Assembly: GCA_910574455.1 (NCBI GenBank)
Contig: CAJSYZ010000003.1
Coordinates: 3,905,250 to 3,969,249, forward strand
Length of the DNA: 64,000 bases
Origin: Trichaptum fuscoviolaceum
Lineage: Eukaryota; Basidiomycota; Agaricomycetes; Hymenochaetales; Trichaptaceae
Reading direction: 5' to 3'
Positions 40,701 to 53,784 of the stretch are shown here, one piece after another. The translations under genes and the position numbers were made by a program. Within the stretch, counting starts at the first letter, position 1; each line of letters begins with the position of its first letter. The notes under the pieces were generated by a model. The model ran no database searches. It had not been told where the DNA came from and saw only the letters and a program-made list of their open reading frames with translations.

Positions 40701-43700
40701 AGCGAGCAAACTCTGGGGCGATAACTCTGAGGAAGGAACTGTGCTTTTCCTCAACGGCGAGCTCCTGTGCGGAGTCTTGGATAAATCATCTTTCGGCGCA
40801 ACAGAATACGGTCTTGTTCACTCAGTTTACGAGCTATATGGAGCTGATATTGCAGGGCAGCTTCTTGGTATCCTCAGTAGACTATTCTCAAAGTTCCTCC
40901 AACACCGTGCATTTACCTGCCGAATGGATGATTTAACTCTTACACCAGCAGGTGATGCCAAAAGAAGGGAAATACTTGAGAAAAGCAAGGATCTTGGAAC
41001 CAAGGCCGCCATGGACAACTTCCCGTCACTTGCCTCTACTCCTGCCGCAGAGAAGAAAAGGGCTCTACAGGGCTTTCTTGAAGAGGTCCTACGCGATGAT
41101 TCAAAAATGGCCGGCTTGGATATGACTGTTAAAATGCAATTGGCAACACTAACAAAGTCTATCGCCGACGCATGCATGCCAAATGCCTTGCAAAGGCGCT
41201 TCCCGGATAACCACATGCAAATGATGACCCAGTCAGGCGCAAAGGGCAGTGCAGTAAACGCTCAACAAATTTCGTGTGCTTTGGGACAGCAAGAGCTTGA
41301 AGGTCGACGTGTCCCGGTGATGGTCAGCGGGAAAACTCTCCCCTCATTCAAATCATTCGAGACTGCTGCTATAGCTGGTGGATACGTCGCAAGTCGATTC
41401 TTGACTGGTGTCAAACCGCAAGAATTTTACTTCCATTGTATGGCGGGTCGAGAAGGTCTGATTGATACTGCTGTAAAAACTTCTCGCTCTGGGTATTTGC
41501 AGCGTTGCTTGATCAAGCATCTCGAAGGGATTCGCGTTCACTACGACCATACGGTGCGAGGCAGTGACTCGTCTGTCTATCAGTTCCATTATGGTGGCGA
41601 TTCCCTTGATGTCACGAAACAAAAGCATCTTTACCAATTCGAATTCTCCGCGCGGAACGAGGCCTCTTTGTTGCGCCGATATGCTCCAAAGATGGTAGCA
41701 GGAGCCGTCGATGATGAACAGGCCATGCCCTACATGAAGAAGGTACTCAAGAGACTTCGCGATCCTTCGAAGGGTGCGCCGATGGCCCCAGTTTTATCGG
41801 TATACAGTCCTAGCCGCTTCCTTGGTGCTACGTCGGAAAAGTTTGCTCAAAAGGTCGATGACTACACCAAAGAGAATCCCAATAATTTATTGAAAATGAA
41901 AGGGTCGAAAGCACCGCAATGGCTGTCGAATAGAGGAGATCTCATACCTAAAGCTCGCTTCCAGGCTCTAATGAACATTAAGTATATGCGGAGCCTTGTT
42001 GATCCTGGTGAGGCGGTCGGTCTTCTTGCGTCTCAGGGGTGAGTCCAAATCCATGGCAGCGTATCGATTGTTAACGTTATTTGCAGTGTGGGAGAACCAT
42101 CCACTCAGATGACACTGAACACTTTCCACTTTGCCGGTAAGTTGATTTGTTAGCTTTCGTAACTGCTTTATTGATGAAACCTTGCTTTAAGGTCACGGTG
42201 CGGCAAATGTCACATTAGGTATTCCCCGCCTACGTGAGATTGTAATGACTGCGTCCACAAAACCGAAGACACCTTCTATGACGCTTCCTGTTCGCTCCGG
42301 CGCTTCAACCTCCGACATTCAACAGTTCTGCAAAAGGGCAAACCGGCTAACGCTATCTCAAGTTGTAGACAAAGTTGTCGTCACGGAGCAACTTGCGAAA
42401 ACGAGACGTCGAAGATTCACAATCTCCATCTCTCTTTATCCTGAGGAAGAGTATGAGAAGGAATATGACGTAACGACATCTGAAATCCTCGCAGTGTTCG
42501 GAGGCCGTTTTCCGCTTTCCTTGAAAAAGGAGATTCAAGTGGAACTGAAGAAATTGCAGGTTGAGCTGAAAACCACCCTTGCAAATCTAGGTCAGGGGAA
42601 GGCTGAAAAACGTACCACTGGAGCTGAGGATGGCGACGTGGACGATGATGCCGCAGAGCCACAAGCTACTGCTGCCGACGATGCATCTGAGATTGGGGAT
42701 GGCGACGCCGAAGATGCAAAACGAGCTAGACAATCGAAGCAAATGGCTACATATGAATCAGATGACGATGATGACGATGACGACAGACCTCCTGGGGAAT
42801 TCGATGATGCGGCTCTCGAGGCAGAGTTTGCTGACAACAATGAAGATGGACCCGAAGCCTCAGACGACGCAATGCTGGAGCCAGGAAAAGATGGCATCGG
42901 AGCTCAAGTGAAGATGCTCGAAGAGCTATTCATGAAAGTGATACCACAAGCGACATCTCTGAAATACTCCAGCAATGAGGTCCGTACAGAATTGGAGGTA
43001 CGTGGTCTAGTTAACTGCCGTTTCGGCTCCATGTCTGATATTGATCCATATCTGTTCCTTAAGTTTGGCCCGGATGTCCCGAAGCTCCTCCTTGTCGGGA
43101 TGGTCGAAAAAGTTTGCAAGAAGACTGTCATTCGCGAAGTCGAGGGAATCAGCGACTGTTTTGTGAAGGAGGGCAAAAAGGATAAGCGAACAGAGGTGCG
43201 TCCTATATGTCTTTTTTAATGTAATCTGAAACTAAACTAAATAATGAAGCTCGTCACAAACGGATCCAACTTTCGAGGAATCTGGGACTTCTCCCATTCT
43301 CTTGAGACGGAGGTTGTCGACCTTGAATCTTTGTATTCAAATGACATCTATGCGGGCCTCATGACCTATGGCGTTGAAATGGCTAGAGCAGTTATCCTCC
43401 AAGAAATTCGAGGCGTCTTCAGTGCATACAGTATTGACGTTGACATCAGGCATCTGGAACTAATTGCCGACTATATGGTAAGCGACTTCTCGGTTGTTCC
43501 GTAGTGGCCAATCTAACCTTGAATAACAGACGTTCGACGGTGGATACAAACCGTTCAACCGGAAGGGGATTTCAACCAATTCATCGCCTCTTCTAAAGGC
43601 ATCCTATGAGACAACTGCAAGCTTCCTGAGCGATGCGACATTGCACGGTGACTTTGATGACTTAATGTCGCCGTCAGGGAACATTGTACTCGGTCGGCCG

Positions 43701-43757
43701 AGTCTCAGCGGTACCGGTGTGTTTGATATCGTGCAGCCTTTGGCGATCGTTGCATAA
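37786..43757 (+). CDS. RPA190: DNA-directed RNA polymerase I largest subunit (Rpa190/POLR1A)
   Basis: A multi-exon gene starts at ATG 37786 (exon 1 37786-37970) and ends in ...[10 protein letters not shown] at 43757. The N-terminal clamp zinc site [20 protein letters not shown] is joined over intron 1. The Mg-binding loop NADFDGD is split by introns: exons 40091-40104 (14 nt), 40158-40175 (18 nt) and 40228-40248 (21 nt). The bridge helix region ([20 protein letters not shown], near 41440), the trigger loop ([22 protein letters not shown], split near 42140) and an acidic loop (42760-42790, Asp run) follow. The acidic insertion and the spacing are those of Pol I, not Pol II. There is no C-terminal heptad repeat. 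It makes the 35S pre-rRNA in the nucleolus. Confidence 0.95.
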
Positions 43758-44020
43758 CTACACTATCACCCTTCGTTACACTGCACTAAGTAATCCTTAT
43801 ATTTAACGCTAATCTTGTATACTCTCTTGCTATCGATATGAAACACCAGCTGGAACAATAGGACTCATAATGAGATTGTGTGCGTGACAGAATCGCGTTA
43901 GTACCACTGTGACCAGACGCGTTATTTATTATGTGTTTGGCTCTCTGCTCTGTTGTTTCCCACGATATTCTCTTTCTTCTTGACCACCACCCTCTACTAA
44001 ACCACACCTTCTTGTTTACC

Positions 44021-44977
44021 ATGCCTCGAACACCCAAACGACCAGGACCTCTGCAAGAACTGCCTCTCTCTCATTTTTTGCCTTTCGATGCTACGCTACA
44101 TGCCAATCCGTTCAAACCTGGATCGAAACGATTTCGAAGCCCCAGCGCGTCTGTTCTTCTGAGCCCCGCAAAAAAGCGCATTTTACGTGAAGAACGACTC
44201 TTCCCCTCTCCTGATCCCAACAGGAGCCCGAGTAGAGTAAGATCTTCGGAGCAGTCGTTGAATGGAACCTGCAGTCCAGCGCGTCGTTTGGATTTCGGTT
44301 CTCCGAAAACAAGCGGCGTAGCTTCTAGAGAGTTGTTGAGTAACCATTCAACCTCTCTTACGCCACGGCAACATAAGACAGCGGGACCATCCACGACAAA
44401 ACGTCTAGCACCATCTCCAGATCTGACTTCTCGTGCCAGGGCTTCACGAAGCGAAGTAGATGCATTGCAGGCAATTCATCCACCGGACCGCAGTGCACAC
44501 AACCCTGCTCCGATTCTCATTCCTCGCGAGTTACCACCGTCACCAAATCGACAGTCGGTAGACTATCCGGGCTTTGATGTGTATCGGGACACGCACATCG
44601 TACTACCATCTACTTCTTCTCGCATGCTGTCGAGCTCAATGGAGGTCGTGGATATGGAAGTGACGAAGGAGAACATACCTCTCCGTATCAAATCGAAGAA
44701 GACAGTATCAGCTCCCGACGTCATCGAAAGGACTGGAACCCCGCCACCCACCCCGAAAGGCAAGAGCAAACTATCTACTCCTACCACACCACTCGATTAT
44801 TATCGCCAAACACCAGCCACCCCGCGAGCACATAGGACGCCCGGGTCCACATCTTACATACTTACGCCAGGTCGTACTCCCCGGACGGGGAGAGAATCCT
44901 TTTCAAGCAGGTTGGCTTTGGAAAGAGAAGTCGACGAACATTGCGAGGATGACCTGAACGTTGACGACGCTCTCTGA
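44021..44977 (+). CDS. Unrecognised Ser/Pro-rich protein with many proline-directed phosphorylation sites
   Basis: This single-exon gene of 318 residues starts at ATG 44021 (MPRTPKRPGPLQELPLSHFL). An upstream in-frame ATG at 43931 is judged less likely because it would add a Leu/His-rich stretch with no conservation-like features. At least ten S/T-P sites followed by basic residues are visible (TPKR, SPAKKR, TPRQHK, TPKGK, TPRAHR, TPGRTPR), a pattern of CDK substrates. A conserved-looking core FRSPSASVLLSPAKKRILREE sits near the N-terminus. ACGCGT, the MluI-box word, is at 43917-43922 upstream. A cell-cycle regulator (for example a Whi5/Nrm1-like repressor) is possible but not shown. Confidence 0.6.
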   Translation: MPRTPKRPGPLQELPLSHFLPFDATLHANPFKPGSKRFRSPSASVLLSPAKKRILREERLFPSPDPNRSPSRVRSSEQSLNGTCSPARRLDFGSPKTSGVASRELLSNHSTSLTPRQHKTAGPSTTKRLAPSPDLTSRARASRSEVDALQAIHPPDRSAHNPAPILIPRELPPSPNRQSVDYPGFDVYRDTHIVLPSTSSRMLSSSMEVVDMEVTKENIPLRIKSKKTVSAPDVIERTGTPPPTPKGKSKLSTPTTPLDYYRQTPATPRAHRTPGSTSYILTPGRTPRTGRESFSSRLALEREVDEHCEDDLNVDDAL

Positions 44978-45290
44978 GCGTCGACGCGTTCTGCATCGTT
45001 TTCATTCTATAATTTCGTATTCACGATTTTTGCATAACGACTACACATTCGGTTCATCGCATGAGCATTCCGTACCGCATCCCTTCATTTTTTTATTGTA
45101 TACATCGTCTTCTATTGCTACGTAAGATCATCATGGTTTGTTTTGTATATAGTTCTTGATTTGTACGTTCTATAAACTCAATAAATCGATATCGATATGC
45201 TTATGTAATGCTAGTGGTTGCCAGTGAGAAGTTGAACGTGTCATGGTTTGCAAGTTGTGCTGTCTTTTCACCACTACTGTGCTTGCTATC
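44978..45290. other. Spacer and promoter of LCL2
   Basis: No gene. A T-rich 3' region follows the previous gene; an ATG at 45243 in frame with LCL2 exists but would put the signal peptide inside the protein. Confidence 0.5.
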
Positions 45291-45703
45291 ATGAAAACCC
45301 TCCGCTCGTCATTGCTTATTATCTCGGCTTTCTGGCTGCTTCCTGTTGCATTGGCTCAGTTCAATTTCTTTGAGCAGATGTTTGGTCATGGTCAACAGCA
45401 GCAACAGCGAGGTTCGGGTGTTTCTCAATGGGCTAGCCAAGCGGACGCCGGTAAACATGTTCCAGCCTTCACAATCCTGAGCATAGTGCTGATACGATCT
45501 CCAACACAGTGCAGTGTAATGACTACCTTTGTCCGACAACACTTGTTTGCGTGATGAATCCTGCTGACTGCCCTTGCCCGAACGTTGAAGACGAAAAATG
45601 TCTCCTTCCAGACAGCATTGATAAAGGATCTGCTACTGTCATATGTTCCCGTGGGTCAGGCGGATATGCCGGGGTATTGCACTTGTTGAATAAATGGAAA
45701 TAA
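45291..45703 (+). CDS. LCL2: Lcl2-like secreted/ER small protein (long chronological lifespan 2)
   Basis: Two exons (45291-45450, 45510-45703) join in phase to 117 residues. A signal peptide (MKTLRSSLLIISAFWLLPVALA) is followed by FFEQMFGHGQQQQQRGSG and the Cys-rich block NDYLCPTTLVCVMNPADCPCPNVEDEKC. This order (MFGH..QQQ, then LCPxTxxCV...DCPCPxxEDxKC) is characteristic of fungal Lcl2, a small ER-lumen protein linked to ERAD and lifespan in yeast. The mature part carries seven Cys, and the usual Cys near the end appears replaced in GSGGYAG. The start at 45291 gives a proper signal peptide. Confidence 0.8.
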
Positions 45704-47802
45704 CACACTTGTAAGTAACCACGTTGGTCAATAGGCTCGATTCATAAAACTAAATCTTATATGCCATTTCAGAAATCGATTACCATTTGATATGACATCT
45801 TGTACAACTACGCACGGTAAAATAGTCTCGTCACATCCCAGTTGAGTGCTAGACTCAAGACCTGAAAGACATGGAATTGTCCTGAAAGAGGTCGACGGGA
45901 GTGATCCTCAAAGCACCGAAATCCATCTCTTTTTCTTTTTTAGTAGTACCTCACTATTAAGGTCTAGCATCTCCTGAAAGAAGGTTCCCTTGTACATCAA
46001 TCAAGACAAACATCCTTCGTGTCCGGTGGTAAGACAACAACGAACCTGCGGCGTCCTTATCTTCCCAAGCCTTGCACGGTACAAAGTTGCCCATTCCCTT
46101 TAGGCGGACGGAGATGACTTGCCGACATCGACACACTTATGCCTAACGTCATAGTCAACACTCTCACCGTGCTTTTCAATTTGAACAATCATGACACGCA
46201 CGAACGTTGCCCGAAGATAAAGATCATTCGATCCCCGGTCTCAATCTCATAATACTTCCTATATCATCTGCCAGTTCTCGCATTACGATCTTGTATACCC
46301 GAGACAGTCTTCGGCAAACTACAGGAGCGTAATCCCCCGTGTTCCCTTTCATTTCCATCCTGTAACAGCGGGAACCCAGATAGGCACGCAATATCGAAAT
46401 TGAAGGCTAGTGAGTCGGTATGGCGTCCATTCAGCACCTTTCGTTTTCTGCAGGACATTATTGCGTTCAACAATGTTTCTAATTCGAGTGACTTATTCAG
46501 ATTTGTTACCTCCCTCCATCTTGTTCCGAAAGGGATCGTCGATCGAAGCTGACCGTCAGGCTCCGATGTCAGTCCAACTCGCAGAACTCGCTTTCACTAC
46601 CACTCAAGTTTTCCCATGCTCGTGGTTGATTTTGCATGTGTATGCCAAACGGCGCTTACTGGTGTGAATCATGCTGTCAGTGTAAGATTATACCACAGAT
46701 ATCCTTGCATCGTGTGCAATGTTACTGACGTCAAGATCATGGGTGAACGGTGTGGTACCGAAGCTTTGCTCATCGACGTTTCTAGCTAGTCCATAGCTCG
46801 GGTTAGCACATACAAACGTCGCTGTTCTTATATTATCCTAAAGTATGTATGTATACGCTTTACCATGACCTTAATTCTCGTCTTTAGATGACGAGAGTCA
46901 GAAACCTAGTCGAAGCCATGTAAAGTATCACTGGCATGCACGCGCAAATTTCCGGTGTTGTTCGACGGTGTTCACCTGCGGCGTCCGTTATGTCCCCAGC
47001 CATTCGGTATTTTCATAGCAAAGTGTTTCGCCGTCGACAGTTAAGCCCACCATCTTCCAAGCATGCTTTGGCTGCCGCTGGGCTTGGTAGACTGCTACGA
47101 TGTGCCGACGGCTAGGTAGACGTTCGCTTCAGATTTCGATTGAAAGCGACTTCAGAGTCGCACCGGTGTTCGGCTTCCTTGCTACTAGTAGATGCTTTCT
47201 GATAGTTCAACTCCGTCGTCATCGCAGAACGACAAGCTCGGGGATAAGCCGAGTGTCAGGCGTCTGTGAGCTGGGTAACAGAGATCGTTCACTTTATGTT
47301 GTTAGTTCCGCCATGCTACATATGCTTGCCCGCTTCAAGTAGTCGCACTGGCGAATTAAAGCATATTCAGGTACATGGTTGTCTTCATTGGGGAGACCTA
47401 CTTCGCCCCGAACTGTTTGACTGACGATCACTTGACTGGATAGTTTTCCGCGACCTCCTCCGCGCGTGCTAACAACGTTCAGGGCTATTCTTCTCCGTTT
47501 ACCTATTAACACATCGCGTGGCTTGCCAATATGCATCAGGATCGAGGACGTACATGAGTAGCTGATATTTTGATATGATGCTTGAATTTGACTATGAATT
47601 TAACCGCGAAGTACAGGTTCGTTCTGTGAATACCGAGTAGGAGGTGAATAAGTAAGATGTCGAGTAATTAGTTGATTTTAAGAAACATATCTCTTTAAAG
47701 TTTGCGGAATCCACCACCGTGGGAAAATGGCACTGGAACCAACCGATGACGACTTCAAGTTTGGCTAGAGTGCATCTTGCCTTTCAAGTTGCTCATACAA
47801 AA
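45704..47802. other. Gene-poor spacer, 2.1 kb
   Basis: No gene with motif or exon structure is seen. The segments GCGGCGTCCTTATCTTCCCA (near 46047) and GCGGCGTCCGTTATGTCCCC (near 46979) look like diverged copies of one sequence. Possibly decayed duplicated DNA. Confidence 0.45.
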
Positions 47803-48349
47803 ATGTCACTCGCAAGACCTGCTGTAGGTGTCTCATCCGCCTGATTTAGTACCTGTGTTCGCGCTGAAACTACACTTCTGTACAGTCCAAACTACCGCCT
47901 GGCGCAAATCGAATACTATTCGTAAAAAATTTGAATTACAACATCACTGGCGAAGACTTATATGACCTGTTTGGTCGCTACGGAAGTATACGCCAAATCC
48001 GCATTGGCAATGAGCAAAAGTCCAAGGGAACTGCTTTCGTTGTTTTTGACGACGTTATGGATGTACGAGCCTTTTTTTGCTGTTTCTTTTGTTCAAGTTG
48101 TTGCTGACAAAGGTGTGATCCCAGGCAAAAAACGCTCTCGAACACCTGAACGGGTTTCATCTTCAAGAGAGGTATATTGTTGGTATGTCACTTGACCTTA
48201 TTTTTGTTTTACTACGTCACTGAACTTCACTAGTCCTTTATCATATGCCTGCACGACAAGATGCGGCTGCGGCCAAGGCTGACATAGCTCGGCGAGAAGA
48301 GGAACTTGCTCAGCTGAAGAAAAAGCACAATATCGGAGATGATGTCTAA
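47803..48349 (+). CDS. Splicing factor SF3B6 (SF3b14a/p14), branch-point-binding RRM protein
   Basis: Four exons (47803-47823, 47886-48062, 48125-48182, 48234-48349) join to 123 residues, the normal size. The RRM shows RNP2-like RILFVKNL, then GRYGSIRQIRIGNEQKSKGT and RNP1-like GTAFVVFDDVMDAKNAL, and the SF3B6 tail LQERYIVVLYHMPA. The first exon is only 21 nt. p14 sits in the SF3b part of U2 snRNP and contacts the branch adenosine. Baker's yeast has lost this gene. In this window it is one of three splicing/EJC genes. Confidence 0.95.
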
Positions 48350-51300
48350 CTTACTCCGAGGCAAAGGCTTCTCTTCTCTTCTCAGGCTATCCAACACCCA
48401 CATGCATCCATATCTGGCGACCACGCTTAATTGCCGTTCATTGTCTGCACCGCTGTACCATGTGTATCATTTAGTAGGACATCTATTGCTTCTCATCACT
48501 TCATCCCGCGGAATGTCATCACTGTTGCGAGGAATATCTCTCCTCCGTCGCTCCGTCGGAGCAACCTCACGCTCATACAGGAAAGAATCCCTCGGAGAAC
48601 TATAGAAGCCTAAATGAAGCTTATTGGCTGCCAATCGTACATTGATGTATTGATCTAGTAAGTAAGGTATTTTTTGAGGAGCGAAGGGTAAGCTTCGGAT
48701 GTTTAAATCACGCAGTCATTCATAAGACACACACCTCTAAGTCAGCAAGGTTAGTATCCCGGCGAATGTTCTTTGATGTCGATACTGCTCATCGCTTGAA
48801 ATGTCAGATCGGCGTGTATACAGGAAAGTACATAGCTCCTCTTCGTTTCTCCGCTACGCAAACGTAAAATCGGGTGCTTCCTTAGGGAGGTCAGAATCAC
48901 CGTGCTGGGGAACATTGGAAGGCCAATGCTATAATACCGCCATTTGGGGAACAGATCGCAGAATTTGTTTACGAGATACATGGAGAGGAAAGTCACAAAC
49001 GGCGTTCTCGACATTCGAATCCCGTCGGGAGCAAGGTTCGAATCTCATAACCATAACGGTCTTTGTACGGACAGATCCGAGTCTTAGGCTTCGTGCCGAG
49101 CGAAACTTTTAATTCCGTAGATACGAATACAATGACTCCGCATCTGTGTAGAAGTCTGCGACGTTTGCCAACGTCGCCGTCTGGACCGGGGTCCTGTCGC
49201 TCGCTCTCTTATGTGTTACTTCCAAAGGGCAACGATAGTGCTTATCGAATAGAGAAGCGCCTGCATAACATTGGTGCGAATAACAAGATGTACGACAAGA
49301 TATGTAAGTAACTATAGACTACAGAAGAGGGGGTTAGGTGGATTAGAGAGCAAGTGCAGTCGCGCCGGTGGTACGGCGAATATCAAGAAAGATTTATGTA
49401 CAGACATACTAGTGTTTGCAAATAGAATAAAGCGCCAGAACTTCGAATGTTCAAGAAGCGACCGGAGCCCGCCGTCTGAGCGAATAGCCGCACCCTCCTT
49501 AACCAAGATCCGACTGCGTGCCAGTGTGGCGGGGATAAGGAGACTATCTGGTGTTTAAGCCAGCTCGGATGCAGTTGGGACAGTAGTTATCGATCTGTGG
49601 CGCTAGAGAATTTTGCTACTGAGCGACGGCATGCGGGGGGCCAAACCGAAGCAACCTACCGTACTGCTGGGGGTACTGGCGACTGTAAGGCAAAGGCACC
49701 GATGTTAGATAACATGTACGCAATGTCAGTTCTAGGTGAGACGCACTACTGCCAACATGTCTGTGCGCATTTCGGGGCAATACAGTTCTGCGGGTGAACG
49801 GAGCTGAACTTGCAGGTAAGGGAATAGCAGTCGATCTACAAAGACGATGAGCACAAATGCCGGGGATAGTGGAAAAATCTGAACAGACGAGTTCATCCGG
49901 CTGGCGATACAATATATGTAAGTCCCTGATAGCAAAAAAAAAAAAGCCAAAGACTCACCAAGCTGATCTCATGGCCGCATCTGAAAGGCAGAACAAAGCA
50001 CAGTATTTAGTCGTCGTATTAGGTGAGACAAAGGAGGGGGCTCGTACTTAGTGTAGACATTGCGCACGCTGTGAGGATTCGAGTCAACGGATGACACTCT
50101 GAACGCTGGAGAAAGCAATATCCACGTACCGTCTCCAGTAGCACATTGTTGTCGATGATGTCGATTAGGGTAAGCTGTAGACGAAGAGGGGGGAGCAGGA
50201 TAAAGACCACCTTCATCTTCACTTCTTGCTTTAATACTCAAAATCCGAAGTAAAAGGGTTACAAAGCAAAACGACGGGAGAGGCAAGTAAGAACCAGACA
50301 CCGCTGTTACAGCCACGCCACCTATTGCGTTACGGAAAGGCAGAGAGGATGTCATATGCCCAAGGATCCTAAGGGACTGGCATGGGAAGGGTGGTGACTA
50401 CTGAATGGGGAATGACCCAGGCTTAAGTGAGTAGAAGTCGAGATCACATTAAAGCACATGCGCGGGTTTTACTTCCGAAGAACAGCTACAGTGCTTATCG
50501 TATTCGCAAGACAGTGCTTGAGACAAAATATTCAAATGCGTGCTTTTGGATTAAGGCCAAACAGGGCGGATTGCCGAGGGAGGGGAAAACTCGCTGGGAA
50601 CGGGAAAACCCAGCTAGTTTCGACGATCGCGCCGGACCTAGCATGCGAGACTGCTTGAAGTCAATAGATATAGCGACTTGATGGAGATTTGACGACAGAT
50701 ATGGTTGTCGATGCTGCCCGATATAGCGAAGAGAGGCTCGCTGAGAGGCTTGGGTTTGGCGATTACCAGGGATCGAGATCTGAATAGTTCGTGCAGACAC
50801 AAATATGTGCATAGCCTACTTTCTCAGAGCCAAATAACGGGCATCAGGATGATCGCACACATTCGGTGGTTACGTCTCATCGGAAGGTGTGGAGCAGACT
50901 GCACGATTCAGGTTTGCAGGGACGTTTGCTGTCTGTCAATAGGCGAGACATGTTTTCCTGAAAGTGCTGAGTGCTTGGTCCGGCGTTGGTCATGATACAC
51001 CGATGCGAAACTTCACAGCATGGGCGATATGAGGTGGCGTTTGCGGTTTCATGCCGCATGCACAGAGGAGATTAAATCCGATGTGTTTGAGTATCTCTGC
51101 AGCTCACGACATTAGTTTTGAGTTTAAGAACATGTAAAAGGATGCTTAATTACAGGCCCTGAAGATTTTAGGAGGACATGCAGATGCCAGTCGATTGATA
51201 GCTCATCGGTCTACTCGAACGTGAGTTACCAAGGGAAAGATGCTATGTTTGACCGGTGGCTATAATGGCCAGAATAAGGTTCAACTGGAAGTTGCAGTGA

Positions 51301-51956
51301 GGGGAAACTCAACTTGAACAGAATAGTAATAATAGTGTTTATGTAACTTGAAGTAAGCACATCCGAGTCTGCCAACTTGAATTAATCCGAGTCGCCTCGG
51401 CGTCCCTAATATCTGACTGTGGTAAGGCCCGTATTTTGAATTTATTGACATGCGCGAAGGCCGCAGCAGGAGCGCGTAGCACCTTGTATCAGGCAAGAGA
51501 TTCACTCCGGCGGAATTAGGCAAAGGTTGAATACATTAGTGCTTAGGCCTTCAGCTCAGACGGGGGAAACTAGGCGAGCCTGCTTAAAAGGTGCACAGGC
51601 TAATTTGGTATTCCATATGATCCTTCAATCTCATACACTTTAAACCGGAACTTCTCATGAACAGGCAAATTTACCAATTCGGAAGGATATATACATCGGC
51701 GGGAATGGCCTGCCCACCTCCGCCGAAGACATCGACAGAGACGCTAATATTAAATCACGTCGTATTGTCATCCTGGTCATCGTACAATGTACTTCGTAGT
51801 CAAGTGGAATCGACAAGAATGGAATGAAATGACAAACAGACATTATATAAACCAGCCACTGGATACCTCCTGAGCATGGGACAAGTACAAGAGCATTTTA
51901 GTGATATTCCGTGGAGAACGAAAGAATTCAACTGCTTCGGTAGAAGCCCAGATCAA
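48350..51956. other. Gene-poor decayed spacer, 3.6 kb, with weak internal repeats
   Basis: No gene supported. Two segments at about 49210-49260 and 50465-50515 are alike at DNA level (TACTTCC(A/G)AAG...AGTGCTTATCG) and in one frame (VLLPK..SAYRI.K). Short segments at about 49730, 50016 and 50938 share TAGG(T/C)GAGAC (frame: L/I-G-E-T). This suggests diverged tandem copies of an unknown element. The last ~400 bp are 3' flank of the eIF4A-III gene. Confidence 0.4.
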
Positions 51957-53596
<1,640 letters not shown>

Positions 53597-53784
53597 TGTA
53601 TGAAGTGGGATAAATCTCGACAAAGTAGGTCGGCGTCGTTGTTGAAGTACACAGTTTTGACGCGTATTCTGCGAAAGCGATTCTAACCCAAAATTGCTGA
53701 CTAATCTACTTGAAATAGTTCGACGAGGACGAATATACTTCTGTTTGCTATCTTCACTACCGTTGAAAATACGACAACTACGTT
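53597..53784. promoter_or_regulatory. Divergent promoter of eIF4A-III and SF3A3
   Basis: The 188 bp between start codons serve two genes of mRNA processing. They contain ACGCGT at 53659-53664. No TATA box is obvious. Confidence 0.5.

Noticed and set aside
48339..48605. Open frame of 88 residues after SF3B6
   Set aside because: It overlaps the end and 3' flank of SF3B6 in another frame and shows no protein features.
49025..49060. GGTTCGAATC patch resembling a tRNA T-loop
   Set aside because: The flanking bases do not pair as a T-stem and no cloverleaf is possible.
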